Notes: generated from the letters alone by a model not told the origin. A stretch of DNA of 64,000 bases from Streptomyces avermitilis MA-4680 = NBRC 14893 (GCF_000009765.2 NC_003155.5:2108001-2172000), one strand, 5' to 3'. Shown: positions 15,698 through 24,288, counted from the first letter of the stretch. A program made the numbers and translations.

Positions 15698-16354
15698 GTG
15701 ACGGATGGCCTGGAAGTTCCGGACGCCACGGCGACGGTTCTGCTGCCGGCCGTCGTGGCCCGTGTCGCAGCCCTGGCCGACCGGCTGGGCGTGGCGCACG
15801 CGGAGGTCTTCGACGTCGGCCGCCTCTCGGTCGCCTCGGGCGTCCCGGAGCCCGTGGTGAAGGCCCTGCTGAGCGGGCGCCCCGCCGGTGAGCCGGATCT
15901 TCAGGCCCGTTTCCTCCAGCGGCTCGACCTGCTGCGCCGCACCCGGCTCAAGCCCAACAGGCGCCGGTACACCCAGCAGGAGATCGCCGACGGCGCGGGC
16001 ATGTCGCGCCAGCAGGCGGGGGCCCTCATCAACGGGGACCGCCGCCCCACCATGGAGCACTGCGACGCCATTCAGCGCTTCTTTAGGGTGCACGCCGGAT
16101 TCCTCACGGCTGAGGACCCCGAGGCGCTCGCGGGCACCCTCCAGCGCTCCGAGCAGGAGCTCCTCCAGCAGCTCGCCGACCGGGAGCGCGCGGCGGCCAT
16201 GGCCGTCGACGACCCGCTGGAGCGGCTGTTGCAGGACCACGGCGTCCGCGGAATCGCCTGGCGGGCCGCGCAGCTGCCCACCGACCAGCACCGCGACAAG
16301 GTGGCGGAGTGGCTCGACATGCTCCTGGAGAGCGTCAAGCGGCCCGAGTCCTGA
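15698..16354 (+). CDS. XRE-family transcriptional regulator
   Basis: Helix-turn-helix protein of 218 aa. The HTH is internal, near residues 91-125 (YTQQEIADGAGMSRQQAGAL followed by INGDRRPTMEH), preceded by a helical segment with its own partial HTH look (VFDVGRLSVASGVPEPVVKA) and followed by a Glu/Gln-rich helical tail. The GTG at 15698 is preferred because AGGAG lies 8 nt upstream; earlier in-frame ATGs have no ribosome site. It starts a four-gene cassette with an ImmA/IrrE-like gene 14 bp downstream. In known XRE/ImmA pairs the HExxH protein inactivates the repressor, so a similar switch is likely. Confidence 0.88.
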   Translation: MTDGLEVPDATATVLLPAVVARVAALADRLGVAHAEVFDVGRLSVASGVPEPVVKALLSGRPAGEPDLQARFLQRLDLLRRTRLKPNRRRYTQQEIADGAGMSRQQAGALINGDRRPTMEHCDAIQRFFRVHAGFLTAEDPEALAGTLQRSEQELLQQLADRERAAAMAVDDPLERLLQDHGVRGIAWRAAQLPTDQHRDKVAEWLDMLLESVKRPES

Positions 16355-16368
16355 TCCGGGGGAGAACT

Positions 16369-16917
16369 GTGGGCATCGGAAGGGAAATGCGCCGCCTGTG
16401 CGGCGAGTTGGTCGCGGAGCTCTCGCTCCCGGCGCCGGCGGAGCCCGCCGACCTCTACGCCGCGCTGTGCGACGGCATGAGCAGACGCCGCGGCCGCCCC
16501 GTCCAGTACCGTACGGCCGCGTTCCCGCCCGGGACCGCGAGCGGGCTGTGGCTCGACATGGCCGACCAGGACCTCGTCGTCATCGAGGAACGCACCGCTC
16601 CCGACCACCAGTTGGTGATCCTCGGCCATGAACTGTGGCACATGAAGGCCGGGCACTGCAGCCACCACGTGGAGGGCGCCGCCGTGGCGGCCCGTCTGCT
16701 CAGCGACACCGCGGATCTTCAGGCGACCGTCCTGAAGGTCGCCGCGCGAACCCGCTTCGAACTCTCGGACGAGAAGGAGGCCGAGAGCTTCGGTCTGCTG
16801 CTCGCCAGCAAGTGCCGCAGATGGCTGGCCGGTTCGTCGCTGCGGGGGCCCGTGCGCCGCGACGACGTGGCGGGCCGGATCGAGGCGTCGCTGGGCTATC
16901 GCGGGCCGCAGGGCTGA
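16369..16917 (+). CDS. ImmA/IrrE-like HExxH protein
   Basis: Putative zinc metallopeptidase-like protein of 182 aa, often annotated as the toxin component next to XRE regulators. The motif HELWHMKAGH (H87, E88, H91) gives the HExxH site; Glu residues in SDEKEAESFGLLLASKC are candidates for the third metal ligand. GTG start 14 bp after the XRE stop, with GGGGGAG upstream. By analogy with ImmA/ImmR and IrrE/DdrO it may cleave or displace the XRE regulator on a signal; this is inference from pairing. It lacks membrane segments and should be cytoplasmic. Confidence 0.85.
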   Translation: MGIGREMRRLCGELVAELSLPAPAEPADLYAALCDGMSRRRGRPVQYRTAAFPPGTASGLWLDMADQDLVVIEERTAPDHQLVILGHELWHMKAGHCSHHVEGAAVAARLLSDTADLQATVLKVAARTRFELSDEKEAESFGLLLASKCRRWLAGSSLRGPVRRDDVAGRIEASLGYRGPQG

Positions 16918-16929
16918 AGACGCTTCGAC

Positions 16930-18135
16930 ATGGACGGATCCAGCTACTACATACCGGCTGCTGCCATGGGGGTCGCCCTCGCGGCCAAGGCACCCGCCTT
17001 GATCCGCGGCTGGCGCGACCCGCTGTTGCGTTCCGTGGGCGTGCTCCTGGCTCTGGCCGGTCTGGTGTTCCTGTTCGCGGCCCCGCCGACGATCGCTGAG
17101 GTCAACGCCCTCACCGGGATCCCGAACATCTCGGCACCGCTTGTCTACTGTGTACTGAGTGCCTTCAGCGCGTCCTGCCTGGTGCTGATCATCAACTGGC
17201 GCGGCGGGCCGCCCGAGGTGACCCGCCGCCTCTCTCGCCGCTGGATCGCCGGATACAGCGTGGTGAGCGTCGCCCTGGTCGTGCTGTTCCTCCTCGGGGA
17301 GGCCCCTCAGGAGCGGCTGCGGGACCTCGACACCTATTACGCCAACACACCTTTCATCCGCGAGATGATCGTGCTCTATCTCGCCGCGCTCACGGTCGCG
17401 GGTGTCGCCATGAACGTGATGTGCTGGCGCTGGGCGATCCAGGTACGCGGCTGGCTGCGGGCCGGGCTGCTGGTCATCGCGTTCGGCTTCATGTTCAACA
17501 TCCCTTACGCGGCGGCCAAGTTCACCGCCGTGGTCGCCCAGTGGAACGGCGGCAACCTGGACTACCTGAGTACCGATGTGGCCCCCGTACTGGCCTCGGC
17601 AGGCGCACAGATAAGTGCGGTCGGCTTCTGTCTCCCACTGGCCTGCCAGCGTATCGGGGACAACTGGATCACGTGGTCGACCTACCGCCGGCTCGGGCCC
17701 CTGTGGCGCGAGTTGAAGCCGGTCTCGACCTTCGCCGACCGTGCGGTACGCATCTCCTGGTGGTCGTCGGCAGATCTCCAGGTCACCCAGCGGGAGTCAG
17801 ACATCCACGACGGCATGCTCGGCCTGTACCCCTACTTCGATTCCGAGGTCCGCTGCCTCGCCTACGACGCGGCCGTGGCCGCGGGCTCCGAGCCCGCCCA
17901 GGCGCAGGCCGAGGCCGACGCGGCGATGGTGACGGCGGCGGTGCGGGCGAGGTCCGCCGACCCTGAGGGCAGGGTCATCAGCTCAGCGGAGGCAACCGCC
18001 CCGTTCTCGTCCTTGGACGGTCCACGCGACCTCGTGCGGATGTCCAATGCCCTGCGTCAGTCACCCGTCGTCGCGGCCGCCCGAAGGCAGGCCTCGACCA
18101 GGTCAGAGAGCGACTTCCATGAGCGAACCCGCTAG
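16930..18135 (+). CDS. Multi-TM membrane protein (MAB_1171c-like)
   Basis: Integral membrane protein of 401 aa. Hydrophobic segments lie near residues 5-22, 36-58, 73-93, 105-125, 145-165, 175-198 and 215-235, about seven helices, followed by a soluble C-terminal half rich in Ala/Glu (REL..., SDIHDGMLGLYPYFDSEVRC). This pattern matches the family annotated MAB_1171c-like putative transporter, found with XRE/ImmA genes in streptomycetes. It starts 12 bp after the ImmA-like gene and overlaps the following monooxygenase gene by 17 nt. Function is unknown; a receptor or exporter role linked to the product of the FAD enzyme is a guess. Confidence 0.82.
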   Translation: MDGSSYYIPAAAMGVALAAKAPALIRGWRDPLLRSVGVLLALAGLVFLFAAPPTIAEVNALTGIPNISAPLVYCVLSAFSASCLVLIINWRGGPPEVTRRLSRRWIAGYSVVSVALVVLFLLGEAPQERLRDLDTYYANTPFIREMIVLYLAALTVAGVAMNVMCWRWAIQVRGWLRAGLLVIAFGFMFNIPYAAAKFTAVVAQWNGGNLDYLSTDVAPVLASAGAQISAVGFCLPLACQRIGDNWITWSTYRRLGPLWRELKPVSTFADRAVRISWWSSADLQVTQRESDIHDGMLGLYPYFDSEVRCLAYDAAVAAGSEPAQAQAEADAAMVTAAVRARSADPEGRVISSAEATAPFSSLDGPRDLVRMSNALRQSPVVAAARRQASTRSESDFHERTR

Positions 18136-19579
18136 CGTCCCCCGGGGCGCGGCACCTGGCAGCCGCGGCACGGCCTCCCCCAGAGCCGTCGTCATCGGCG
18201 CGGGACTGGCCGGCATGCTGGCCGCCGCCGCCCTGCACCGACACGCCGAGGTCACCGTCGTGGACCGCGACGTCCTGCCTGCGGAGCCCGCGCCGCGCAA
18301 GGGGCTCCCGCAGGCCCGCCACGCTCATCTGCTGTGGTCCGGCGGCGCCCGCGCGATGGAGGACCTGCTGCCCGGTGTGACCGCCGCCTGGCTGGCCGCC
18401 GGCGCCCGCCGGATACCCCTCCCGACCGGCCTCGTCTCACTGTCGGCGCAGGGCTGGCTCCGGCGCTGGCCCGAGATGGAGTTCATGATCTCGTGCACCC
18501 GCGACCTGCTCGACTCGGTCATCCGTGAACAGGTTGCCAAAAAGGAGGGGGTCACCCTCTTGGCGGGCACCGAACTGCTCGGTCTGGAGGGCGGGGCCTT
18601 GCGGGTGACGGGAGTACGGGTGCGGACGCCCGAGGGCGAGGAGCGCGTCCTGGAGGCCGATCTGGTGGTGGACGCCTCGGGGCGCGGTTCGCGCTCCGTC
18701 GCCTGGCTGGACGCACTGGGCGTGCCACAGGCTCCGATGGACGAGGTCGACTCCGGACTCGCGTACGCCAGCCGGATCTTCCGGGCACCCGCAGGCACCG
18801 AGGACTTTCCCGTGGTCAACGTGCAGCCGGATCCGGCACAGCCCGTACCCGCGCAGTCTGCGACGATCGTTCCCGTCGAGGGCGGGCGCTGGCTGGTGAC
18901 GCTGTCGGGCACCCACGGCGGCCAGCCGACGGCCTCCGCCGAGGAGTTCGAGGCGTTCGCCCGCGGCGTCAGAGACCCCGTCGTGGGCGAACTGATCGCG
19001 CACGCGGAGCCGCTGACGAACGTCGTACTCACTCGCAGCACCATCAACCGGCGGCGCTTCTTCGAGAAGGTGAAGGACTGGCCCGAGGGATTCGTCGCGA
19101 TCGGCGACGCCGTCGCCACGTACAACCCGGTCTACGGGCACGGCATGTCAGTTGCCGCCCAGGGCGCGGTGGCGCTGCGCGAGCACGTGGCCGAGCACGG
19201 ACTCGCGGCCCCCGGACTCGCGCGCCGGGCGCAACGTGCCGTGGCCCTTCCGGTGAAGATCGCCTGGGAGCTGGCCACGGGCACGGACATCCGCTACCCC
19301 GAGGCGATCGGCAAGCAGCCCGGGGGCACGCAGAAGCTCCTGGGCCGCTACGTGGAGCGGCTCATGCGGACCGCGACGGGCCGGCCGCTGGTCGCCCAGG
19401 CGTTCCTCGGCGTGATCACGCTTTCGAGGCCGCTCTCCACGCTCGTCAAGCCCGAGGTCCTCTTCGCAGTACTGCGCGGCCCGCGGCGCTCTCCCCTGGC
19501 CGGGCCGCCGCTCACACCTGAGGAGCGCAAGGCGGTGCTGACCGCGAAGGAGCCGTCGGGCACGCAGGCTGCCGGCTGA
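18119..19579 (+). CDS. FAD-dependent monooxygenase/oxidoreductase
   Basis: Flavoprotein of 486 aa in the aromatic hydroxylase / geranylgeranyl-reductase-like superfamily. FAD-binding GxGxxG is VVIGAGLAGMLAAAAL near residue 23; an arginine-containing segment (GLPQARHAHLLW) is typical of this class; the second FAD contact is FVAIGDAVATYNPVYGHGMS. The C-terminal 100 residues are a helical substrate cap. The start overlaps the membrane-protein gene, so translation is coupled. It is the only catalytic gene in the cassette, suggesting the cassette makes or modifies a small hydrophobic molecule. Substrate cannot be read from sequence. Confidence 0.85.
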   Translation: MSEPASVPRGAAPGSRGTASPRAVVIGAGLAGMLAAAALHRHAEVTVVDRDVLPAEPAPRKGLPQARHAHLLWSGGARAMEDLLPGVTAAWLAAGARRIPLPTGLVSLSAQGWLRRWPEMEFMISCTRDLLDSVIREQVAKKEGVTLLAGTELLGLEGGALRVTGVRVRTPEGEERVLEADLVVDASGRGSRSVAWLDALGVPQAPMDEVDSGLAYASRIFRAPAGTEDFPVVNVQPDPAQPVPAQSATIVPVEGGRWLVTLSGTHGGQPTASAEEFEAFARGVRDPVVGELIAHAEPLTNVVLTRSTINRRRFFEKVKDWPEGFVAIGDAVATYNPVYGHGMSVAAQGAVALREHVAEHGLAAPGLARRAQRAVALPVKIAWELATGTDIRYPEAIGKQPGGTQKLLGRYVERLMRTATGRPLVAQAFLGVITLSRPLSTLVKPEVLFAVLRGPRRSPLAGPPLTPEERKAVLTAKEPSGTQAAG

Positions 19580-19642
19580 CGTCTCCCTGGACCTGGAGGG
19601 ATGACGGGCGCGTCAGCCTCCGGGTCCTGGAACCCACCGGCA

Positions 19643-20686
19643 TCACGTCGCGCTGCGTTCGCTCGCCTGCCTCAAGTCCCGTTCCACCGCCCGGTTCCGC
19701 ACGGTGTCGGGCCGGCCGGCCGCGCTGCCCGGGCGGCCGGCCCGCAGCAGTTCGCGCCAGTGTTCGCGGCTCCAGTGGGCGGGACGGGTGGTGCCCGTGA
19801 ACTCCTCGACCAGGGCGAGGAAGCGCGCGGGGTCAGTGTGGAAGGGGAAGTGGCCCGCGCCCTCGAAGATCTCCAGCCGGCTGCCGGGCATCGCCTCGTG
19901 CGCGCCGTACGCGTGCCGCACCGGCACCACGCTGTCCCGGTCGCCCCACAGCAGCAGCGTGGGCATGCCCTCGGTCAGATAGCAGCGGTCGAGCATGGTC
20001 ACCGCCTGCCCGCGCCAGTCCACGACGGCCCGCAGCGTACGGATGAAGGCACTGCGCGAGGTCACGTCGGGCAGTGCGTCCACCAGGGTCAGCAACTCCG
20101 GCGCGTCCTGGCCCAGATCGGTGTCGAGGAGCCTCATCAGCCGTGCGAACATCCCCACTTGGAACCGCATGCCGGGCAACCGCAGAGTGGAGAGCATCAG
20201 ATGCGCGCCGGGCAGTGAGACGGCCCGCAGCACCGGGTTGACCTCCCGTCCCACTCCCCCGGCGCTGACCAGGATCAGCCGCTCGGTCCGCTCCGGGAAC
20301 TGGTACGCGAACTGCATCGCGACCCCGCCGCCGAGCGAATGCCCGACCAGCGTGGCCGACTCGATGTCGAGCGAGGCGAGCAGATCGCGCACCCCGTTCG
20401 CGTACGCGGCCACCGAGTAGTCGGCCCGCGGCTTGTCCGAGGCGCCGTGGCCGAGGAGGTCCGGCGCGATGACCGTATGGGTGCGGGCGAGGTCGGGGAT
20501 CAGCTCGGCCCAGGTCGCCGAGGAGTCCCCGATGCCGTGGATGAGCACGAGTACGGGACCCTCGCCGGCCATGCGGTAGGCGCGGCGGTAGCCGTGCACG
20601 ACGCGGTGGTGCAGCCGGAGTTCGCCGTCGCCCACCGGGCGCAGCCGCAGTGCGCGCCGCGGGCGCGGTGGTGGGACGTCGACCAT
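19643..20686 (-). CDS. Alpha/beta-hydrolase
   Basis: Alpha/beta-fold hydrolase of 347 aa. Nucleophile elbow GHSLGG (Ser), acid in LLLWGDRDSVVP and histidine in FEGAGHFPFH complete the triad; an oxyanion HG is in LIHGIGDSSATW. A cap region spans about 180-260. The basic, low-complexity C-terminus (after residue 310) is unlike the fold core. ATG at 20686 with GGGAGG upstream. Convergent with the monooxygenase gene, 63 bp apart, with no clear terminator. Esterase, lipase or haloalkane-dehalogenase-like activities cannot be separated by eye. Confidence 0.88.
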   Translation of the reverse strand: MVDVPPPRPRRALRLRPVGDGELRLHHRVVHGYRRAYRMAGEGPVLVLIHGIGDSSATWAELIPDLARTHTVIAPDLLGHGASDKPRADYSVAAYANGVRDLLASLDIESATLVGHSLGGGVAMQFAYQFPERTERLILVSAGGVGREVNPVLRAVSLPGAHLMLSTLRLPGMRFQVGMFARLMRLLDTDLGQDAPELLTLVDALPDVTSRSAFIRTLRAVVDWRGQAVTMLDRCYLTEGMPTLLLWGDRDSVVPVRHAYGAHEAMPGSRLEIFEGAGHFPFHTDPARFLALVEEFTGTTRPAHWSREHWRELLRAGRPGSAAGRPDTVRNRAVERDLRQASERSAT

Positions 20687-20928
20687 GGCTCGCCTCCCGT
20701 TCCCCAGGCCGCCGCGGAAGCGGCCGTAGGCCCTTCCTTTCAGCGTAGGGCCCCTGCCCCACAAGGGATTTCGGGGATGTTTCGCCTCCGCTAAGCGGGC
20801 GAACCTCGGCGTACGGAAACGGGATTGTCAGTGGTGGACGGCAAGCTGGACGTGTGCCACCGGTGTGCCCGGGGGCGCACGCAGTTCACGTACCGCACGA
20901 CGAAGCCGACCAAGGGGAGAGCCGACCG

Positions 20929-21156
20929 ATGCCGACAGCCGTACTGACCGACCGCGAACGCGCCGCCGTGCAGGCCTATCTCCGCCTCCTCCAGACCGTA
21001 CGAGCGACGTTCGACGGTCCGCCGGACGGCCGCCGACCACCCGCGGTCCCCACCGCCGCACTGGCGGAGGCGGAGCAGGCCCTGTCCGCCGCGGGCCTCG
21101 CGGGCAACGAGGAGGAGTTCTTCCACCTGCTGCGCAGTTGGTGCCCGGAGGGGTAG
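20929..21156 (+). CDS. Small hypothetical protein, 75 aa
   Basis: Short helical protein with no recognised domain. A good ribosome site (AAGGGGAGAG) lies 8 nt before the ATG. It has amphipathic helices (VLTDRERAAVQAYLRLLQT and AALAEAEQALSAAGLAGNEE), a Pro/Arg-rich linker between, and ends in RSWCPEG. It sits alone between a minus-strand hydrolase and the minus-strand PPTase, with 240 bp upstream including a TTGTCA hexamer near 20826. Codon third positions are G/C-rich as in real genes. Function unknown. Confidence 0.65.
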   Translation: MPTAVLTDRERAAVQAYLRLLQTVRATFDGPPDGRRPPAVPTAALAEAEQALSAAGLAGNEEEFFHLLRSWCPEG

Positions 21157-21198
21157 GGCCTCTCCCAGTGGTGCCACACAGGCCGGTGTGCGCAAGGG

Positions 21199-21888
21199 TC
21201 AGTGGTGCGGCACCGTGACAGCCGTCGCCACCAGGCCCCGCCGGACCGTCCAGCGGCCGTCGAAGGCGTCGAGCCGCCGGCCGTTCACCAGGGGGCCGGG
21301 GACGAGGAGTTCGGCGCGGAATCCGCCGGACAGGGCCTTGCCCTGTGCGGCGGGCTCCGTGAAGATCTCGATGTCCGCCTCGAGGAAGTCCAGCCACTTG
21401 CCGGTGAGGGGGAACCACGCCTTGTAGACGGACTCCTTCGCGCTGAACAGCAGCCGGTCCCAGTGGACGTCCGGACGGGACCGGCCGAGGTCGTACAGGC
21501 GGCGCTCCTCCGTCGGCAGGGCGACGGAGGAGAGGACTCCCTCCGGCAGTCGGTCGTGGGGTTCCGCGTCGATGCCCAGACTGGCCAGCTCACCGGCGCG
21601 GACCAGCACGGCGGCGCAGTACCCCTCGCAGTGCGTCATGCTGCCGACCAGCCCGGCCGGCCACCGCGGGGCGCCGCGCTCCCCGGGCAGCACCGGCTGC
21701 GGGGGCACGCCGAGCTTCTCCATGGCGCGCCGGGCACAAACGCGTACGGCGGTGAACTCGCGGCGGCGCTTCTCGACGGCCCGCGCTATGACCGCCTGCT
21801 CCTCGGGGTACAGCGCCCCGTCCACCGCCGCCTCGTCACCGTGGGCCTCCACGGCCACGACCGCCGCCGGGAGCAGCTCCTCGATCAC
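21199..21888 (-). CDS. 4'-phosphopantetheinyl transferase (Sfp type)
   Basis: Cytoplasmic enzyme (229 aa) that moves phosphopantetheine from CoA to carrier domains of polyketide, peptide or fatty-acid synthases. Family signatures are present: GSMTHCEGYCAA, the Mg-binding SLGIDAEPHD, and FSAKESVYKAWFPLTGKWLDF. Length is typical for the broad-range Sfp class. GTG start at 21888 overlaps the stop of the upstream metallophosphoesterase gene (GTGA). No carrier-protein gene is in this window, so it probably serves synthases elsewhere. From memory, S. coelicolor has an equivalent PPTase at SCO6673 beside a phosphoesterase. Confidence 0.93.
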   Translation of the reverse strand: MIEELLPAAVVAVEAHGDEAAVDGALYPEEQAVIARAVEKRRREFTAVRVCARRAMEKLGVPPQPVLPGERGAPRWPAGLVGSMTHCEGYCAAVLVRAGELASLGIDAEPHDRLPEGVLSSVALPTEERRLYDLGRSRPDVHWDRLLFSAKESVYKAWFPLTGKWLDFLEADIEIFTEPAAQGKALSGGFRAELLVPGPLVNGRRLDAFDGRWTVRRGLVATAVTVPHH

Positions 21889-22757
21889 CGGGCTTCGACC
21901 TCCATCGGCAGAATGCGGCGCAGCGTGCCCGGCGGTGTCTGCCGCCTGCGCCATTCGCGGGGGTAGCCCACGGACACCTCTTCGAAGCGGACGCCCTCGT
22001 GGTGGGTGGTCCGCGGAATGTGGAGATGGCCGTAGACCATCACCTCGGCCCGGAATCTGCGGTGCCAGTCGGCGGTCAGCCGGGTGCCGCACCACATGGC
22101 GAACTCCGGGTAGTGCAGGACCTCCGTGGGGTGCCGGTCCAGCGGGTAGTGGTTGACCAGCACGGTGGACAGCTCGGGGGGCAGCTGCGCCAGCCTGCGC
22201 TCGGTCTCGGCGATCCGGGCCCGGCACCAGGCGTCGCGGGTCGGGTAGGGGTCGGGGTGCAGCATGAACTCGTCGGTGCAGACGACCCCGGTCCCGTGGG
22301 CGTACTCCAGCCCCTGCTCCTTGGTGTCGCAGCCCGCCGGCAGGAAGGAGTAGTCGTAGAGCAGGAACAGTGGTGCGACGGCCACCGGGCCGCCCGGCCC
22401 CTCCCAGACGGGGTACGGGTCCTCGGGCGTCGTCACACCCAGCTCACGGCACAGGTCGACGAGGTGCTCGTAGCGGGCGAGGCCGCGCAGGGTGACGGTG
22501 TCCTTGGGGTGGGTCCACAGCTCGTGGTTGCCGGGTGCCCAGATCACCTTGCGGAAGCGTCCGGCCAGCGTTTCGAGGGCCCAGCGGATGTCGGCCACGG
22601 TCTCCGCGACATCACCGGCGACCAGCAGCCAGTCGTCGTCCGACTCGGGGCGCATCTTCTCGACGAGGGCGCGGTTCTCCGCGTATCCGATGTGCAGATC
22701 GCTGATGGCGAGCAGCTGTCCACGACCGGCCGTCGACTCCACGCTCGCCCCCTTCAT
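21885..22757 (-). CDS. Calcineurin-like metallophosphoesterase
   Basis: Binuclear metallophosphoesterase of 290 aa. Metal motifs in order: ISDLHIGY, VAGDVAET, APGNHELW, VLVNHYP and YGHLHIPR, a complete set. No signal peptide, so cytoplasmic. ATG at 22757 with CGGGGA upstream. It is translationally coupled to the PPTase gene; one suggestion for such pairs is that the phosphoesterase removes 4'-phosphopantetheine or handles 3',5'-ADP released by PPTase, but that is inference. Substrate not determined. Confidence 0.9.
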   Translation of the reverse strand: MKGASVESTAGRGQLLAISDLHIGYAENRALVEKMRPESDDDWLLVAGDVAETVADIRWALETLAGRFRKVIWAPGNHELWTHPKDTVTLRGLARYEHLVDLCRELGVTTPEDPYPVWEGPGGPVAVAPLFLLYDYSFLPAGCDTKEQGLEYAHGTGVVCTDEFMLHPDPYPTRDAWCRARIAETERRLAQLPPELSTVLVNHYPLDRHPTEVLHYPEFAMWCGTRLTADWHRRFRAEVMVYGHLHIPRTTHHEGVRFEEVSVGYPREWRRRQTPPGTLRRILPMEVEAR

Positions 22758-23074
22758 GAACCGGTTCCCCGAGAAACGATCTACCAGAACCGATCTTCAT
22801 CAACCCGGACGTGAAACACAAGAACACATCCGCGCGCGCCCGGACAAGGGCACGCCGGGGCACGTCACCACGAGCGCTCGGATCACTCGAGCACGGCTGC
22901 CGTGAATCCGTAACACGCGTGTAGCAGTGAGGGGGTCCCGGAGGGCCTATGATCGCCCCAACATACATCCGTCTCCGACGCTCTCTTGCGTACGGCGGTT
23001 TGGTGTACCTCCCTACTCCCCTGGCCGGGCCCGGCCTGCTTCGCCGTGCCCGCAAACCGTGAAAGGTGGCTTGC
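22758..23074. other. Divergent intergenic region
   Basis: This 317-bp stretch separates the minus-strand phosphoesterase from the plus-strand ATP-grasp gene. It contains a perfect ACACGCGTGT palindrome at 22913-22922, a TATGAT -10-like hexamer at 22948-22953 on the plus strand without a convincing -35, and a GGCCGGGCCCGGCC palindrome at 23023-23036 that could form a leader hairpin. No protein-coding frame looks real. Confidence 0.5.
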
Positions 23075-24220
23075 ATGGGCTCTCGCGTACGCGTCTGGCT
23101 CAACCGCACGTACGCGGAGAACGTGTTCTTCATGGATCAGCTGCGGCGAAATCCGCACGACCGGGCGGTCGAGATCCATGCCACGCACGCTGACGCCGAC
23201 TCACCCGTCCTGGCCGCGGCGGACACCTCCGCCATGGAACCCGAGGGCCTGTCCCCGGCGGGCTACGTCGAGTACGCCCTCGACCAGTGCGCGCGCCGCG
23301 GCATCGACGTGTTCGTGCCGCGTCTGCACCAGGACGCGGTCGTCGCGCATCGCGCGGACTTCGCCGCGGCCGGTACGGCCCTGCTGGCGCCGCCCGCCGA
23401 GGCCGTGGCCGTCTTCCAGGACAAGGCGACGGCGTACGAGGCGGTGCAGGCGATCGGCATTCCGGTGCCGCCGTGGCGGCGGGTGCGGACCGAGGACGAA
23501 CTCCTGTCCGCTGTCGAGGAGTTGGAGGCGGGCGGATACAAGGCGTGCTTCAAGCCGGCGGCCGGCGCGGGCGGCGTGGGTTTCCGCATCATCACGCGCA
23601 CCCCCTTCTCGCTCGCACACCTCAACGGCTTCCCCGGCCCCTATGTGCAGCTGGACCTGGTCATCCAGGCCGTGCGCGACGCCGATGAGCCGGTGGACTG
23701 GCTGGTCATGCCGCACCTCGGGCAGCCGGAGGTGTCCGTGGACTGCCTCACCGGGCCCGACAACCGGATCCGGATGGCGGTGGGCCGCACGAAGAACGGC
23801 CGCCGCCGGGGCTTCACGCTCCACGAGCAGTGGATCGATCCCGCCACCCGGCTCGCGGAGGGCTTCGGGCTGCACTACCTCTCCAACATCCAGTTCCGGA
23901 TGTTCGGCGACAAGCCGGTCCTGATGGACGTCAACACGCGCCCGGCCGGCGGCCTGCACCAGCTCTCGCTGTGCGGTCTCAACGCCCCTTGGGCGGCAGT
24001 GCAGTTGGCGCTGGGCGAGGACCCGGGCGAGGTGGCTCCGCCGTTCCTGGGCACGGACTACACGGTCGTGTCGGGACCGCGCCCGCTGCGGGCGGTCTCG
24101 CTCCCCCAGCAGCGCACGGAGGAGCCGGAGACCGTGCTGCCGGCCGTGCCCGCACCGGCCGCGAAGCCTGTCTCCGCACCGCCGGCGGAAGCGGGGGCAC
24201 CCGCCACCGCGCCGGCCTAG
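23075..24220 (+). CDS. ATP-grasp domain protein
   Basis: Probable carboxylate-amine/thiol ligase, 381 aa. An N-terminal segment (MGSRVRVWLNRTYAENVFFM) precedes an ATP-grasp fold with VFQDKATAYEAVQAIGIPVP, a lysine-containing strand YKACFKPAAGAGGVGFRI and the metal-binding end LMDVNTRPAGGLHQLSL. This resembles D-Ala-D-Ala ligase / carbamoyl-phosphate synthase-type ATP-grasp proteins that act alone. The last 45 residues are Ala/Pro-rich and probably disordered. ATG at 23075 chosen because AGGTGG lies 6 nt upstream; GTG at 23066 is also in frame. No precursor peptide or partner gene is adjacent. Product unknown. Confidence 0.85.
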   Translation: MGSRVRVWLNRTYAENVFFMDQLRRNPHDRAVEIHATHADADSPVLAAADTSAMEPEGLSPAGYVEYALDQCARRGIDVFVPRLHQDAVVAHRADFAAAGTALLAPPAEAVAVFQDKATAYEAVQAIGIPVPPWRRVRTEDELLSAVEELEAGGYKACFKPAAGAGGVGFRIITRTPFSLAHLNGFPGPYVQLDLVIQAVRDADEPVDWLVMPHLGQPEVSVDCLTGPDNRIRMAVGRTKNGRRRGFTLHEQWIDPATRLAEGFGLHYLSNIQFRMFGDKPVLMDVNTRPAGGLHQLSLCGLNAPWAAVQLALGEDPGEVAPPFLGTDYTVVSGPRPLRAVSLPQQRTEEPETVLPAVPAPAAKPVSAPPAEAGAPATAPA

Positions 24221-24231
24221 AACATCGCCTT

Positions 24232-24247
24232 ACCGGTCTGGACCAAT
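24232..24247. promoter_or_regulatory. DasR-like site (dre) 1
   Basis: ACCGGTCTGGACCAAT matches 12 of 16 positions of the DasR consensus AGTGGTCTAGACCACT. It lies just upstream of the TTGACA -35-like hexamer (24262-24267) of the chitinase gene. DasR represses chitin and GlcNAc genes in streptomycetes. Confidence 0.6.
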
Positions 24248-24272
24248 CATGGCGCAGCATCTTGACACCGTG

Positions 24273-24288
24273 ATTGGTCCATACCAAC
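24273..24288. promoter_or_regulatory. DasR-like site (dre) 2
   Basis: ATTGGTCCATACCAAC matches 11 of 16 positions of the DasR consensus and overlaps the spacer downstream of TTGACA (24262-24267), so binding would block RNA polymerase. The two sites are 41 bp apart centre to centre, about four helical turns. Confidence 0.55.
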
